A DNA stretch of 64,000 nt from an uncultured Mycoplasmatota bacterium (GTDB taxonomy: Bacteria; Bacillota_I; Bacilli_A; Izemoplasmatales; Izemoplasmataceae): the NCBI GenBank assembly GCA_913057225.1, contig CAJXNT010000001.1, positions 62,001 to 126,000 of the forward strand. The letters run 5' to 3'. The position numbers and the translations under genes were made by a program. Below, one piece after another: positions 1 to 10,431 of the stretch (its first letter is position 1; the number at the start of each line of letters is the position of its first letter). The notes beneath the pieces were generated by a model. It had not been told where the DNA came from. It saw nothing but the letters and a program-made list of their open reading frames with translations, and did not search any database.

Positions 1-3000
1 GTCTCTTGGAATGAGGCCGCGGACAAGAACGATTCACTGCGGAGGCTTGAACGCGTGATGCCGAGTAAGACCGGACGAGCAATCGCCGGATTTTTGCGCT
101 CGGCCATGACCGCTTCGTTGGCTTTTTTGAATTGACGGATGGATACTTGCGCGCCAGGGAGTAAGTCTGTATCGCCGGAGACAATGATGTTTACTTTCTG
201 CATCATTTGATGGACGATGACTTCGATGTGCTTATCGGAGATTTCCACCCCTTGCGCACGGTACACTTTTTGGACTTCGCCGAGAATGTATTGTTGAACC
301 GTTTCGGCGTCGGTGACTTTCAAGAGTTGTTTCGGATCCACGGATCCTTCGGTGAGTTGTTGACCGGGGATGACGTGATCGCCTTCAGACACTTTTAACG
401 TGACCCCACTGTTGGTTTCGTATTGATAGAATGTGGGTTCTTTTTCAGACGGTTTTAAATCGCCTTTGAGTGTGATTTTAAACCGTTCATCGATTTGTTC
501 GATTTCGGTAATCACCCCATGGCTTTCGGCAATGATGGCTTTCCCTTTTGGCGTTCTCGCCTCGAATAATTCTTGGATCCGAGGGAGCCCTTGGGTGATG
601 TCGGCGCCGGCCACCCCGCCGGTGTGGAAGGTCCGCATCGTTAACTGCGTTCCCGGTTCCCCGATGGACTGAGCGGCAATGTAGCCAACACTCTCGCCGA
701 CTTCCACTTTATTGCCGGTGGCTAAGTTACGGCCGTAGCATTTCTCACACACGCCATGTTCCGCATGGCAGGTGAGGACCGAACGGATTTTCACCGTTTC
801 AATGCCCGCCTTTTCCACCGCCCGAGCGATGTCTTCGGTGATGTAGCCATCTTTTTCAATTAAGACTTCGCCGGTTTTGGGATCGGCGACGGTTTCTTGA
901 GAATAGCGGCCAATCAAACGATCGGATAAGGTCACAATGACTTTTCCATCGTTATCAAAAATATCTTTCACGGTGACGCCACGATTGGTATGACAATCAT
1001 CTTCTGTGATGACAATGTCTTGAGATACGTCCACCAAACGTCGGGTTAAGTACCCAGAGTCGGCCGTTTTAAGCGCCGTATCGGTCGACCCTTTCCGGGC
1101 GCCGTGGGTGGAGATAAAGAACTCAGACATCGTTAACCCTTCGCGGAACGAGGCTTTGATGGGGAGTTCGATGGTTTCGCCGGAAGGTTTACTCATGAGT
1201 CCGCGCATCCCAGCGAGCTGCGTAAAGTTCGAGATGTTCCCCCGAGCGCCAGAATCCGACATCATGTTGATGTGGTTTTCGTTGGTGAGTTCGTCTTTTA
1301 AGCCTTGTTGAATGCGGTTTTTGGCTTTTTCCCACTCTTTAATGACCAGCCCCCGACGCTCTTTATCCGTCAAGAGCCCTTGGTCAAACATCGATTGGAT
1401 GGTGTCCACTTGGTCGGACGCTTCGCCAATGACTTTTTCTTTGTGGGTGTAGGGCATGACGTCATAGGCACTGACCGTGATGCCCGCATACGTCGAATAC
1501 TTGAATCCGAGATTTTTCATCTTATCCAGCATTTTCGACGTTTCATTGATTTTGAAATCTTCAAAGACACGAGAAATGACGAGGGCCAAGAACCGCTTTC
1601 TAAAGGGTTCTGTGAGGCGACGTGCGTCTTTTTTCTCTAATGCTTTAAGGTCTTTTTCAAGTTTTTTCACTTCCGCGTCATCGCCGGCATCGGCTTTCAG
1701 CCGTTTTAACGCGTCGCCTTTGGCGTGATAATCGGCGTTATTGTGAATGATCTCAGCGATGTTCGATCCCTTAGGCAGGAAGTGTTTCGACGGCGTGTTG
1801 TCTTCTAAATTTTCCACGCTGGGTTCGTTGATGTAAGGGAATGACCGCGGCAAAATCTCATTGAAGATGAGTTTGCCCACGGTGGTCATGAGGTAGCCTT
1901 CACGTTGGGCTTCCGTGAGCGGGGCATTGCCCAGCGACGATGCTTTAATCGCAATCACCGCGTGCAAGGAAATCTCCTCATTATCAAACGCGAGCAGTGC
2001 TTCTTTGGAATCTTTAAAGACTTTTCCTTGCCCTTTTTCGTGCGGTCTTTCTAACGTCAAGTAGTAGTTCCCTAAGACCATGTCCTGCGACGGGGTCACG
2101 ACGGGTTTTCCGTCTTTCGGGTTCAAAATGTTATTGGACGCGAGCATTAAGACGCGCGCTTCAGCTTGAGCTTCTTCTGAAAGCGGCACGTGAACGGCCA
2201 TTTGGTCGCCGTCAAAATCGGCATTAAACGCCGTGGTGACAAGGGGGTGTAACCGTATGGCTTTTCCTTCAACCAGTTTGGGTTCAAACGCTTGGATCCC
2301 CAAACGGTGTAAGGTGGGGGCCCGGTTGAGTAACACGGGATGTTCTTTGATGACGTCTTCTAAGACGCCCCACACTTTACTGTCTGACCGGTCGATCAGG
2401 GCTTTCGCACTTTTAATGTTGGACGTGATGTCTCGAGCCATGAGTTCGCGGATGACAAACGGTTTAAATAACGAAAGCGCCATTTCTTTCGGGAGACCAC
2501 ACTGATACATTTCCAAATCTGGCCCCACGACGATGACACTTCGGCCGGAATAATCCACCCGTTTTCCGAGCAGGTTTTGACGGAAACGGCCTTGTTTCCC
2601 TCTCAACATATCCGATAAGGATTTCAGAGGACGGTTTTTCTCCACGACCACTTTCCGGCCGCGTTTTGAGTTGTCGATGAGTGCATCGACCGCTTCTTGG
2701 AGCATCCGTTTTTCGTTTTTGGTGATGAGGTCTGGGGCTTTTTGCTCCAACTGCCGTTTCAACCGATTGTTACGGTTTAAAATCCGGCGGTATAAGTCGT
2801 TAAGGTCGGTCGTCGCAAAGCGTCCCCCATCGAGTTGCACCATGGGGCGAAGTTCGGGGGGAATGACGGGTAAAATGTCCATGACCATCCATTCCGGTTT
2901 GTTGTCGGATTGGTGGAACGCTTCGATGATTTCTAAGCGTTTGAGAATTTTATCCCGCTTTTGTTTGGACGCATTCGGGAGTTCTTTACGAAGCCGGTAC

Positions 3001-3560
3001 GCTTCATCTTCCAAATCGATTTTTTTCAGAAGCGTTTTAACGGCTTCCGCCCCACTGAGGGCGCGGAACCGGTTTCCGTATTCCAGATGTTTTTCGGTGT
3101 ATTTCGCTTCCGATAAGATTTGCATGTTTTGAAGATCGGTATCGCCTTTGTCAACGACAATGTAGGAGGCGTAATACACGACTTCTTCGAGGTCTTTACT
3201 TTTCAGATCGAGTAAGGTGGCAATGCGTGACGGAGAATTTCTTAAAAACCATGTGTGGACGACGGGGGCGGCCAATTTAATATGGCCCATGCGTTCACGA
3301 CGGACTTTAGATTCGGTGATCTCAACGCCACAAATGGGGCACTTTTTCCCCGACTGACTGGACCGTTTGGATTTATTGTTACAGGCGCATTGATAATCTT
3401 TGGTGGGCCCAAAGATTTCTTCACAAAATAATCCTTTACGCTCTGGTTTTAACGTCCGGTAGTTGATGGTTTCGTGTTTTTCGACTTCCCCATACGACCA
3501 ATTTAGGATTTCTTCGGGGGAAGCGATTCGGATTTTATAATGCGAGAATTTTTGGCTCAT
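1..3560 (-). CDS. rpoC: DNA-directed RNA polymerase beta' subunit (partial, C-terminus off the left edge)
   Basis: Largest subunit of the core RNA polymerase, carrying the catalytic magnesium site. The frame opens with ATG at 3560, after AGGAG eight bases upstream, and stays open for 1186 codons to the window edge. The last visible residues ([11 protein letters not shown]) belong to the conserved near-terminal region, so perhaps 50-80 residues are missing. The N-terminal zinc finger (CACN...CPICG, about 3310-3390), the metal-binding NADFDGD loop (about 2200-2215) and the second zinc cluster with CEKCYGR (about 730-775) are all intact. It starts 11 bp after the rpoB stop, so the two are co-transcribed. 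Confidence 0.97.
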   Translation of the reverse strand, partial: MSQKFSHYKIRIASPEEILNWSYGEVEKHETINYRTLKPERKGLFCEEIFGPTKDYQCACNNKSKRSSQSGKKCPICGVEITESKVRRERMGHIKLAAPVVHTWFLRNSPSRIATLLDLKSKDLEEVVYYASYIVVDKGDTDLQNMQILSEAKYTEKHLEYGNRFRALSGAEAVKTLLKKIDLEDEAYRLRKELPNASKQKRDKILKRLEIIEAFHQSDNKPEWMVMDILPVIPPELRPMVQLDGGRFATTDLNDLYRRILNRNNRLKRQLEQKAPDLITKNEKRMLQEAVDALIDNSKRGRKVVVEKNRPLKSLSDMLRGKQGRFRQNLLGKRVDYSGRSVIVVGPDLEMYQCGLPKEMALSLFKPFVIRELMARDITSNIKSAKALIDRSDSKVWGVLEDVIKEHPVLLNRAPTLHRLGIQAFEPKLVEGKAIRLHPLVTTAFNADFDGDQMAVHVPLSEEAQAEARVLMLASNNILNPKDGKPVVTPSQDMVLGNYYLTLERPHEKGQGKVFKDSKEALLAFDNEEISLHAVIAIKASSLGNAPLTEAQREGYLMTTVGKLIFNEILPRSFPYINEPSVENLEDNTPSKHFLPKGSNIAEIIHNNADYHAKGDALKRLKADAGDDAEVKKLEKDLKALEKKDARRLTEPFRKRFLALVISRVFEDFKINETSKMLDKMKNLGFKYSTYAGITVSAYDVMPYTHKEKVIGEASDQVDTIQSMFDQGLLTDKERRGLVIKEWEKAKNRIQQGLKDELTNENHINMMSDSGARGNISNFTQLAGMRGLMSKPSGETIELPIKASFREGLTMSEFFISTHGARKGSTDTALKTADSGYLTRRLVDVSQDIVITEDDCHTNRGVTVKDIFDNDGKVIVTLSDRLIGRYSQETVADPKTGEVLIEKDGYITEDIARAVEKAGIETVKIRSVLTCHAEHGVCEKCYGRNLATGNKVEVGESVGYIAAQSIGEPGTQLTMRTFHTGGVAGADITQGLPRIQELFEARTPKGKAIIAESHGVITEIEQIDERFKITLKGDLKPSEKEPTFYQYETNSGVTLKVSEGDHVIPGQQLTEGSVDPKQLLKVTDAETVQQYILGEVQKVYRAQGVEISDKHIEVIVHQMMQKVNIIVSGDTDLLPGAQVSIRQFKKANEAVMAERKNPAIARPVLLGITRSSLRSESFLSAASFQE

Positions 3561-3571
3561 AGCATCATCTC

Positions 3572-6500
3572 CTAAGCGTTGAAGCCGTATTTATCGATAT
3601 AATTTTCTAATCCGGTGTCTTCGACCAACGATTTGTTGGCTTCATTGAGACCTGTGGTCCGGTTAATGAGTTCGACCGAAATCCCGAGTGACTGGAGCTC
3701 ACGCGTCAAGACGCGGAAGGATTCAGGCAAGCTGGGTGAGGGAATGCTTTTGCCATCCACAATGGCTCTAAACACTTTGTTTCGGCCGATGATGTCATCG
3801 CTTTTAACCGTGAGCATCTCTTGCAGCGTATAGGCGGCGCCATAGGCTCCCAGAGCCCATACTTCCATTTCCCCGAAGCGTTGGCCGCCGTTTTGGGCTT
3901 TCCCACCCATCGGTTGTTGGGTGACTAAGGTGTAAGGCCCCACCGAACGGGCATGGAGTTTATCGTCGACCATGTGATCGAGTTTAATCATATACATGAC
4001 GCCGACGGACACATCGTTGTCGTATTTTTCACCGGTTTGACCCGAGTAAAGCGGCGTTTTCCCGGTGGGTTGCATGCCGGCTTCTTGCAAGATGGTCTCT
4101 AAGTCATCGCTTTGAACCCCATCAAATACAGGCGTTGCCACGTGCACGCCTAAGCGCTTCGCGGCCATCCCTAAGTGGATTTCCAAGACTTGACCAATGT
4201 TCATCCGTGACGGCACACCGAGCGGATTTAACATGATATCCACGGGCGTTCCATCGGGCAGATAAGGCATATCTTCGACGGGAAGGATTTTGGAAATAAC
4301 CCCTTTGTTCCCGTGACGACCGGCCATTTTATCGCCTTCCGAGATTTTACGTTTTTGGACAATGAAGACATGCACGATTTCATTGGCCCCCGGTGGCATT
4401 TCATCGCCATCGGCGCGCGAGAAATATTTCACGGACTGGACGATTCCGCCCCCACCGTGTGGCACTTTCAAGGACGTATCTCTCACTTCTCTGGATTTTT
4501 CTCCAAAGATGGCTAAGAGTAAGCGATCTTCTGGGGTGGGTTCGGTTTGACCTTTCGGGGTCACTTTCCCCACTAAAATGTCGCCTTCTTTCACTTCTGC
4601 GCCAGGGATGATGATGCCGCGCTCATCTAGGAACCGGCGGCCTTCTTCCCCCACGTTAGGAATTTCTCGTGTGATTTCTTCTTTTCCAAGTTTGGTGTCG
4701 CGGGCTTCCACGTCGTATTTTTCGATGTGAATCGATGTGTAGACATCTTCTTTCACCAAGCGTTCGCTCATGATGACGGCATCTTCATAGTTGTAGCCGT
4801 TCCAAGTCATGAAAGCGACCACGACATTTTGCCCTAAGGCCATTTCGCCTTGGTCCATGCTGGGACCATCGGCAATGATGTCCCCGACGGCCACTTTATC
4901 GCCTTTTTTGACGATTGGACGTTGGGTGAGGTTGGTGCCTTGGTTGGACCGTTCGAATTTCGTCAGGTCGTAGCGATCTTTTTTATTGCCACGGCGAATC
5001 ACAATCAACTTGGCATCGACATAATCGACGGTGCCGGCGTTTTTCGCGACGACACAGGAGCCGGAATCTTGGGCGGCTTTAAATTCAATGCCGGTGCCCA
5101 CCAGAGGTGCACTCGGCTTTAAAAGCGGAATGGCTTGCCGTTGCATGTTGGCACCCATCAACGCCCGGTTTGCATCGTCGTGTTCCAAGAAGGGAATCGA
5201 GGCGGTGGATACCGAGACGATTTGCTTGGGCGATACATCGAGGTATTCAACCTCGGCTTGCGGGACTAAGTTAGTTTCGCCATAGTAACGGGCGACCACT
5301 TGATCTTCGACAATAAAGCCATCATCATCAACAACCATGTTGGCCTGACCGATGGTGTAGTTTTCTTCTTCATCGGCACTCATGTAGATCATTTCATCGG
5401 TGATTCGTTTTTTATTGACGCCATCCACGACGACATCTTCGACTTTTAAATACGGCGTTTCCATGAACCCAAACCGGTTCACGCGAACATACGTCGCTAA
5501 GGAGTTAATGAGCCCGATGTTTTGACCCTCAGGGGTTTCAATCGGACAAATGCGGCCATAGTGTGAGTAGTGAACGTCTCGCACCTCGAAGCCGGCGCGA
5601 TCACGGGTAAGTCCCCCGGGACCAAGCGCTGAAATCCGGCGTTTGTGCGTGATTTCATCGAGTGGGTTCGTTTGGCTCATGAATTGCGATAACTGACTGG
5701 AGCCAAAGAATTCTTTAAGTGATGAGGTCAAGGGACGAATGTTAATTAAATCTTTGGGGGTAACATCGTCGATGTCTTTGGTACTCATGCGGTCTTTAAC
5801 GTTTTTTTCCAGTTTGGAAAGCCCAATCCGGAATTGATTTTTAAGCAGTTCACCAATGAGACGTAAGCGACGGTTTCCGAGGTGATCGATGTCATCCAGA
5901 CGCCCAAATCCCTCAAATAAATTGAGGTAGTAACTGATGCTGGCGACGATGTCGGAGGCCACGATGTGCTCGCGGGTTTCTTCGGAATCATTCCCAATCA
6001 CCCGCAAGGTGACGGTTTCATCTTGATCGTTTTGGTGGACGATGTTTAAAACTTCCACATGGGCGATGTCTAGCACGAGTTCTGGGTTATTCAGGGTTTC
6101 TTCAAGCGCATCTTTGACTTCTTGGACTTTGATTTTGCCTTCTTTATCCGTGAAGGCTTTTTCGCTCAATCCTTCTTTTTTCAAGAACCCTTTGAACGCT
6201 TCTTTGGGGGTTGGATACGCTTGCGTGCGAATCATTTCCATCTTTTCAGATCCGCTTAAGTATCCGAGATATGGATTCGCATCCAAGAGTTTTTTCTGAA
6301 CCGCGAAATCGTATTCTAAATCCGCGCTTAAAACACCGGGTAAGGCTTCTTTGATCCACGCCCGATTCTTTTTAAGTTTATCAATGATGTCCCAGGTGAT
6401 TTCGGTGCCTTTTTTAAAGACGACTTTGCCTTTGCCATCTTTGATGTCTTGGGCAAGGATTTTACCTTTCACATGCGTGAGTACATCGAGTTTTTTATTG

Positions 6501-7327
6501 ACTTTGTAGCGGCCGACCCCCGCGAGTTCATAGCGTTTGCCGTCGTACAGTCTGGAGACAAAAAAGTTCATCGCGCCGTCAATGGTCGCGGTTTCCCCTT
6601 GACGCAATTTTGAATAGACTTCTAAAATCGCTTCTTGAGGCGAGTGTGTGCTGTCTTTTTCATACGTTTGATCCAACGCTTCCGAGGGCGTAAAAAGTCG
6701 ACGAACCACGTCAGAATCATTGAGGTTAAGCGCTCTTAAAAGGGTGGTTAAAGGAATTTTTTTGGATCGGTCCAGTTTCACATAGAGGTTGTTTTTGGCG
6801 TCCATCTCAAATTCCAACCACGCCCCGCGGTTGGGGATGATTTGTCCGAGATACCGGCGAGATAACGTCTTTTTGTCAATATCGACGGAGTAAAAGACAC
6901 CAGCCGACCGCACGATTTGCGAGACAATGACGCGCTCAGACCCATTAATGACAAAAGACGCACGATCGGTCATGAACGGGAAATCGCCCATGAAAATCTT
7001 GCGTTCTTGAATCTCGCCCGTTTGATTATTGACCAACTTCACGTTGACATAAAGCGGTTTGGCGTATGTTAGTTCTTTATCTTTGGCTTGTCTCAGGGTG
7101 TATTTTTCATCCGCAAACTCAAACCCTGAAAAATAAAGCTCCAAATCACCGGTGAAATTTTCAATCGGTGAGATGTCATCGAATAACTCTTGCAACCCCT
7201 CCGTCACAAACCATTCAAAAGAATCGGTTTGGACATCAATGAGATTGGGTAAATCAATGTTCATTTTAACGCGTGAATAGTCTCTTCGCTCGCGTTTTTT
7301 ACCATATTGAACTAGCTTATAACCCAC
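3572..7327 (-). CDS. rpoB: DNA-directed RNA polymerase beta subunit
   Basis: Core RNA polymerase subunit of 1251 residues, of usual Firmicutes length. The start is GTG at 7327, with GGGGTG eight bases upstream; no better ATG precedes the conserved N-terminus. The rifampicin-pocket block is clear (GSSQLSQFM, then [15 protein letters not shown]), as are the C-terminal [13 protein letters not shown] and the [13 protein letters not shown] region. The residue equivalent to E. coli Asp516 is Ser (codon at 5675-5677), while His526 and Ser531 equivalents are kept; this is predicted, not shown, to affect rifamycin binding. The gene lies between the RsmC-like methyltransferase and rpoC, as in Bacillus. 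Confidence 0.98.
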   Translation of the reverse strand: MGYKLVQYGKKRERRDYSRVKMNIDLPNLIDVQTDSFEWFVTEGLQELFDDISPIENFTGDLELYFSGFEFADEKYTLRQAKDKELTYAKPLYVNVKLVNNQTGEIQERKIFMGDFPFMTDRASFVINGSERVIVSQIVRSAGVFYSVDIDKKTLSRRYLGQIIPNRGAWLEFEMDAKNNLYVKLDRSKKIPLTTLLRALNLNDSDVVRRLFTPSEALDQTYEKDSTHSPQEAILEVYSKLRQGETATIDGAMNFFVSRLYDGKRYELAGVGRYKVNKKLDVLTHVKGKILAQDIKDGKGKVVFKKGTEITWDIIDKLKKNRAWIKEALPGVLSADLEYDFAVQKKLLDANPYLGYLSGSEKMEMIRTQAYPTPKEAFKGFLKKEGLSEKAFTDKEGKIKVQEVKDALEETLNNPELVLDIAHVEVLNIVHQNDQDETVTLRVIGNDSEETREHIVASDIVASISYYLNLFEGFGRLDDIDHLGNRRLRLIGELLKNQFRIGLSKLEKNVKDRMSTKDIDDVTPKDLINIRPLTSSLKEFFGSSQLSQFMSQTNPLDEITHKRRISALGPGGLTRDRAGFEVRDVHYSHYGRICPIETPEGQNIGLINSLATYVRVNRFGFMETPYLKVEDVVVDGVNKKRITDEMIYMSADEEENYTIGQANMVVDDDGFIVEDQVVARYYGETNLVPQAEVEYLDVSPKQIVSVSTASIPFLEHDDANRALMGANMQRQAIPLLKPSAPLVGTGIEFKAAQDSGSCVVAKNAGTVDYVDAKLIVIRRGNKKDRYDLTKFERSNQGTNLTQRPIVKKGDKVAVGDIIADGPSMDQGEMALGQNVVVAFMTWNGYNYEDAVIMSERLVKEDVYTSIHIEKYDVEARDTKLGKEEITREIPNVGEEGRRFLDERGIIIPGAEVKEGDILVGKVTPKGQTEPTPEDRLLLAIFGEKSREVRDTSLKVPHGGGGIVQSVKYFSRADGDEMPPGANEIVHVFIVQKRKISEGDKMAGRHGNKGVISKILPVEDMPYLPDGTPVDIMLNPLGVPSRMNIGQVLEIHLGMAAKRLGVHVATPVFDGVQSDDLETILQEAGMQPTGKTPLYSGQTGEKYDNDVSVGVMYMIKLDHMVDDKLHARSVGPYTLVTQQPMGGKAQNGGQRFGEMEVWALGAYGAAYTLQEMLTVKSDDIIGRNKVFRAIVDGKSIPSPSLPESFRVLTRELQSLGISVELINRTTGLNEANKSLVEDTGLENYIDKYGFNA

Positions 7328-7364
7328 TAATGTGTCACCCCAATTTTTAGACTATAAATCTGTG

Positions 7365-7398
7365 TAAAATGCAAAAAAGCGCATTTTATCGCATTTTA
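7365..7398 (-). repeat. Inverted and direct repeat upstream of rpoB
   Basis: On the transcribed strand, two copies of TAAAATGC two bases apart are followed, after an 8-base U-rich loop, by one GCATTTTA. Either copy could pair with the single partner. It lies about 40 bp before the rpoB start and has no U-run after the stem, so it is not a standard terminator. It may be an mRNA leader structure; function unknown. Confidence 0.4.
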
Positions 7399-7406
7399 AA
7401 ATTTTA

Positions 7407-8012
7407 TCACATCACCGTCAAATCGTCAACGGCGTGCTTGAGCCTTAGAACCTTGAATCCTTTTTTCCGAACGATGGTCTCTAAAGACCCCCACGACTTC
7501 GCATGGGAGATGAACGATTCAACGCCATGTTTTTTATGCATGACCACCCATAAAGAGCCCCCAGGTTTAAGATGCTGGAAGGCATCCTCAAGCAACGCGT
7601 ACATCGCAGGTTTCCCGATGCGGATGGGCGGATTGGTGATGATATGATCATACGAATCTGGCAACGCCTCAAACCCGTTGCTTTTTAACACATGGACCGG
7701 CAAATCTAAGGCCTCTGCGTTTTTTTTGCTTAAGGCAATGGCGCGGTCGTTGACATCGGAACATGTCACTTGGGCCGCTTTGGCACGGGCTATGATTAAG
7801 CCCATGACCCCGATGCCACAGCCTAAATCCAACACCGTCTCATTCGCCTCAATTTCGGCATGTTCCACCAATAAACGACTCGCAAAATCGAGTCCGTCTT
7901 TCGCAAACACCCCATGGTCCGAATGGAACGTAAACGCATGCCCCAAGCAGGTCACATCAAACGTGAAGGGTTGCGATGGAGTTGTGACAGTTTCGTCAAA
8001 ATAATGAGCCAT
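7407..8012 (-). CDS. RsmC-family class I methyltransferase (YbxB-like)
   Basis: A 201-residue SAM-dependent methyltransferase resembling the RsmC family, which methylates guanine N2 in 16S rRNA; the exact target here is not proven. The SAM-binding strand VLDLGCGIGVMG lies near residue 60 and the catalytic NPPIRIG motif near residue 130. ATG at 8012 follows AGAGGATG. B. subtilis has ybxB at the same place between rplL and rpoB, which supports the assignment. A terminator precedes it, so it probably depends on read-through or on a promoter I could not see. Confidence 0.85.
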   Translation of the reverse strand: MAHYFDETVTTPSQPFTFDVTCLGHAFTFHSDHGVFAKDGLDFASRLLVEHAEIEANETVLDLGCGIGVMGLIIARAKAAQVTCSDVNDRAIALSKKNAEALDLPVHVLKSNGFEALPDSYDHIITNPPIRIGKPAMYALLEDAFQHLKPGGSLWVVMHKKHGVESFISHAKSWGSLETIVRKKGFKVLRLKHAVDDLTVM

Positions 8013-8033
8013 ATCATCCTCTTTTTAACGGGC

Positions 8034-8061
8034 AAAAAACCTGAGACGAATCTCAGGTTTT
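8034..8061 (-). terminator. Intrinsic terminator/attenuator after rplL
   Basis: An 11-bp stem (AAAACCTGAGA / TCTCAGGTTTT) with a 4-base loop, followed on the minus strand by a run of U. It lies 25 bp after the rplL stop and could lower transcription from the ribosomal-protein genes into the methyltransferase and rpoBC. Confidence 0.85.
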
Positions 8062-8086
8062 GATTGATGCCATTAAGCGAGCTTGG

Positions 8087-8455
8087 TTATTTAACTTCGA
8101 CAACCGCGCCGGCTTCTTCGAGTTTTTCTTTAATGCCTTCCGCTTCTTCTGGGCTGATGTTTTCTTTGATGGGCGAAGGCACATTATCCACCAATGCTTT
8201 GGCTTCTTTTAAGCCAAGGCCGGTAAGTTCTTTAACGATTTTGATGACGCCAATTTTTCCGCCGCCAGCGTTATTGAGAATGACGCTGACTTCGCTGGGT
8301 GCGGCTTCGGCTCCACCGCCGGCTCCCGGTGCTGCAACGGCTACGGCGCTGGGATCAACCCCAAAGGTTTCTTTCATCATGTCAACCAGTTCTTTAAGTT
8401 CTAAGAGTGTTTTTTCTTCCAATGCTTTGATGATTTCTTCATTTTTTAATGCCAT
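8087..8455 (-). CDS. rplL: 50S ribosomal protein L7/L12
   Basis: Stalk protein of the large subunit that recruits translation GTPases; present as dimers bound to L10. It has 122 residues, the normal length. The N-terminal dimerisation helices (1-33) are followed by an Ala/Gly-rich hinge ([14 protein letters not shown]) and the globular factor-binding domain with [15 protein letters not shown] at 8455 is preceded by AAGGAGG. It lies 11 bp after rplJ, in the usual rplJ-rplL pair. Confidence 0.98.
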   Translation of the reverse strand: MALKNEEIIKALEEKTLLELKELVDMMKETFGVDPSAVAVAAPGAGGGAEAAPSEVSVILNNAGGGKIGVIKIVKELTGLGLKEAKALVDNVPSPIKENISPEEAEGIKEKLEEAGAVVEVK

Positions 8456-8466
8456 GAGTGGCCTCC

Positions 8467-8967
8467 TTATTGGTTACTTTCTAAATTTTCAATGTGCATG
8501 TTTAAACCGATTGCAACTTCTTTGATGGGTTGCAAGAGTCCGCCTGCGAACATAGTAAGCAATGCTTCGCGAGATGGAATTTGAGCCAATTGATTGATTT
8601 GATCGAGATTCATGACTTCACCGTCAACGATGCCTGATTTAAGTTCTAACACAGGATGGTCTTTGGCAAACTCATAAAGAATCTTAGCGGCTGAGACACT
8701 GTCGGAATTCGAGAATGCGACGGCGTTAGGGCCGACTAAATCGTCCATCAGTGCATCGTAGCCCAGTGCTTCAGCGGCCCGGCGCGTAATGTTGTTTTTG
8801 ATGACTTTAAGTTCACAATCGTTGGCGTACAATTCGCTTCGTAAGTTCGTGACTTCTTCGACCGTTAGGCCTCGGTAGTTGACCATCACAACGGCAGGCG
8901 TTTGTTTGATTTTCTCAACCAGTGCTTCCACTTGTTGTGCTTTTCTTTCGATGGCTGCTTGCGACAT
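8467..8967 (-). CDS. rplJ: 50S ribosomal protein L10
   Basis: Base of the L7/L12 stalk, bound to 23S rRNA next to L11. The 166 residues match the family length. The N-terminal RNA-binding part contains [14 protein letters not shown] and the C-terminal helix ([17 protein letters not shown] onward) is where L12 dimers dock. ATG at 8967 has GGAGGAAAAT upstream. The preceding leader carries an L10-type regulatory RNA and attenuator, so L10 or its L12 complex probably controls this operon. Confidence 0.98.
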   Translation of the reverse strand: MSQAAIERKAQQVEALVEKIKQTPAVVMVNYRGLTVEEVTNLRSELYANDCELKVIKNNITRRAAEALGYDALMDDLVGPNAVAFSNSDSVSAAKILYEFAKDHPVLELKSGIVDGEVMNLDQINQLAQIPSREALLTMFAGGLLQPIKEVAIGLNMHIENLESNQ

Positions 8968-8995
8968 ATTTTCCTCCTTTTCATGAATTTTTCCA

Positions 8996-9100
8996 TGAAA
9001 AACCCACTTTTGCGCAAGACAAAAGTGGATGGGATTTCCAAGTTTGTCTCGTTAGGATGATTAAGCTTTGATAGCCCCTAAGTCTAGGACGCGTGGGTGA
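8996..9100 (-). promoter_or_regulatory. Ribosomal protein L10 leader with attenuator hairpin
   Basis: The rplA-rplJ intergenic RNA contains the L10-leader core pattern CCTAGACTTAGG..., GCTTAAT..., CCTAACGAGAC, which matches my recollection of the Firmicutes L10 leader family. It is followed by a terminator hairpin, CCACTTTTG / CAAAAGTGG (9004-9028), with a short U-run. A third stem (TTTTCATG / CATGAAAA) sits just before the rplJ Shine-Dalgarno. Family knowledge suggests that L10(L12)4 binds here to promote early termination. Confidence 0.8.
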
Positions 9101-9108
9101 TTCAATTG

Positions 9109-9804
9109 TTAGAGTGAGATGCTTTCAGGATCAATGTTGATCCCAGGTCCCATGGTACTGGAGATGGCGAAGTTTTTGATGTACGTGCCTTTCACCGTCT
9201 GCGGTTTTGCGCGCACCATGGTGTCGTAGAATGCGGCGACGTTTTCTTCAAGCTTGTCGGCACTGAATGATACTTTTCCGACTAAGCTGTGCATGTTTCC
9301 AACTTTATCCACGCGGTAGGATACTTTACCGCCTTTGATTTCACTGACTGCTTTGCCAATGTCCATCGTCACGGTGCCGGTTTTTGGGTTCGGCATTAAG
9401 CCTTTAGGGCCTAAGGTGCGTCCGAGTTTCCCGACCACCGCCATCATATCTGGGGCGGCCACAACGACGTCAAAGTCGAAGAATCCTTTGAGTATTTTTT
9501 CGGCGAGCTCTTCGCCCCCAACCACGTCGGCTCCGGCTTCTTCGGCTTCTTTGGCTTTGTCGCCTTGAGCGAAGACGCAGACGCGTTTGGTTTTACCGGT
9601 GCCATGCGGTAACACGAAGGCACCTCGTAAGTTTTGTTCCGCTTGGCGGGGGTCTAAGTTCAGTCTGAGTGCGACTTCAACGCCCGCATCAAATTTTTCA
9701 AATGCGATTTTCTTTACCAGCGCCACGGCGTCTTTGAGCGCGTATTTCTTTTCGCGATCGACTTGCGCGAGGGCGGCGGTATATTTCTTACCTTTTTTTG
9801 CCAT
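9109..9804 (-). CDS. rplA: 50S ribosomal protein L1
   Basis: Forms the mobile L1 stalk that helps release deacylated tRNA. It has 231 residues, usual length, with conserved [18 protein letters not shown] and the C-terminal [23 protein letters not shown] at 9804 is preceded by TAGGAGG. L1 is a known translational repressor of its own operon in other bacteria, and two candidate L1 target structures are visible upstream (9815-9879 and 10331-10370). Confidence 0.98.
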   Translation of the reverse strand: MAKKGKKYTAALAQVDREKKYALKDAVALVKKIAFEKFDAGVEVALRLNLDPRQAEQNLRGAFVLPHGTGKTKRVCVFAQGDKAKEAEEAGADVVGGEELAEKILKGFFDFDVVVAAPDMMAVVGKLGRTLGPKGLMPNPKTGTVTMDIGKAVSEIKGGKVSYRVDKVGNMHSLVGKVSFSADKLEENVAAFYDTMVRAKPQTVKGTYIKNFAISSTMGPGINIDPESISL

Positions 9805-9814
9805 GGTATTCCTC

Positions 9815-9879
9815 CTAAATGTGGTCTAACAGAAAACTTCCTCCCACATTTAGTTGCTTAAGCGTTAAACAACTAAATG
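9815..9879 (-). promoter_or_regulatory. Two mutually exclusive perfect hairpins between rplK and rplA
   Basis: Reading the mRNA, CATTTAGTTG (9870-9879) pairs perfectly with CAACTAAATG (9847-9856). The overlapping segment CTAAATGTGG (9844-9853) pairs perfectly with CCACATTTAG (9815-9824), whose last two bases begin the rplA Shine-Dalgarno AGGAGG. The two 10-bp stems share seven bases and cannot form together. The second stem also frames GTGGGAGGA and GACCAC, which resemble the L1-stalk rRNA. Likely a translational switch for rplA; inference from sequence alone. Confidence 0.7.
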
Positions 9880-9882
9880 GAA

Positions 9883-10308
9883 TCAGCCTTTAATTTCAAT
9901 GCCCATGTTACGGGCGGTGCCAGCAATGATGTTCATTGCGGCTTCAACGTCATTGGCGTTGAGGTCGGGCATTTTGGTTTCCGCAATCTCTTGAAGTTGG
10001 GCTTTTGAGATGCTGCCTACGACTTCTTTGGATGATTCGCCCGCGCCTTTGGAAACACCTGCGGCTTTTTTAATGAGATCTGAAGCCGGTGGGGTTTTAG
10101 TGACGAAGGTGAAACTACGGTCTTTATACACGGTAATGACCACAGGGATGATGTTCCCCATTTGGTCTTTCGTGCGGTCGTTAAATTGACTGCAAAAATC
10201 TTGGATGTTGACGCCGGCTTGTCCCAGTGCGGGTCCCACAGGGGGCGCAGGATTGGCTTTGCCAGCCGGAATTTGTAATTTAACAACGGAATTCACTTCT
10301 TTAGCCAC
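9883..10308 (-). CDS. rplK: 50S ribosomal protein L11
   Basis: Part of the GTPase-associated centre with L10. I chose GTG at 10308, six bases after AGGAGGT, which gives exactly the canonical 141 residues; the frame is open further upstream but without a ribosome-binding site. The N-terminal [17 protein letters not shown] and C-terminal [20 protein letters not shown] are diagnostic. It is followed by rplA, and preceded by its own strong promoter and a leader with an L1-like motif. Confidence 0.98.
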   Translation of the reverse strand: MAKEVNSVVKLQIPAGKANPAPPVGPALGQAGVNIQDFCSQFNDRTKDQMGNIIPVVITVYKDRSFTFVTKTPPASDLIKKAAGVSKGAGESSKEVVGSISKAQLQEIAETKMPDLNANDVEAAMNIIAGTARNMGIEIKG

Positions 10309-10330
10309 GATGATACCTCCTTTTTTTCGT

Positions 10331-10370
10331 GATGTGGTCAACAGACAGATAGTGTCCTCCCACGCGTGCA
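10331..10370 (-). promoter_or_regulatory. Candidate L1 binding site in the rplK leader
   Basis: The leader RNA reads GTGGGAGGA, a short spacer, then CTGTTGACCACAT. Almost the same motif (GTGGGAGGA...CTGTTAGACCACAT) occurs before rplA. GTGGGAGG and ACCAC are, from memory, the two strands of the 23S rRNA L1-stalk helix. This suggests that free L1 binds here and blocks rplK translation; not proven. Confidence 0.55.
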
Positions 10371-10395
10371 TCTACTATTTAAAGCATGCTTGAAA

Positions 10396-10424
10396 ATTAT
10401 AGGGTAGGTTGAAACTTTTTTCAA
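10396..10424 (-). promoter_or_regulatory. Sigma-A promoter for rplKA
   Basis: TTGAAA (10419-10424) and TATAAT (10396-10401) with an ideal 17-bp spacer, about 90 bp before the rplK start. An 8-bp inverted repeat (CTTGAAAA / TTTTCAAG) brackets the promoter and might act as an operator or as a weak nusG terminator. Confidence 0.85.
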
Positions 10425-10431
10425 GCCTTAA

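Noticed and set aside
4850-5122. Plus-strand frames inside rpoB and rpoC
   Set aside because: Shadows of RNA polymerase genes; no start signals and no promoter.
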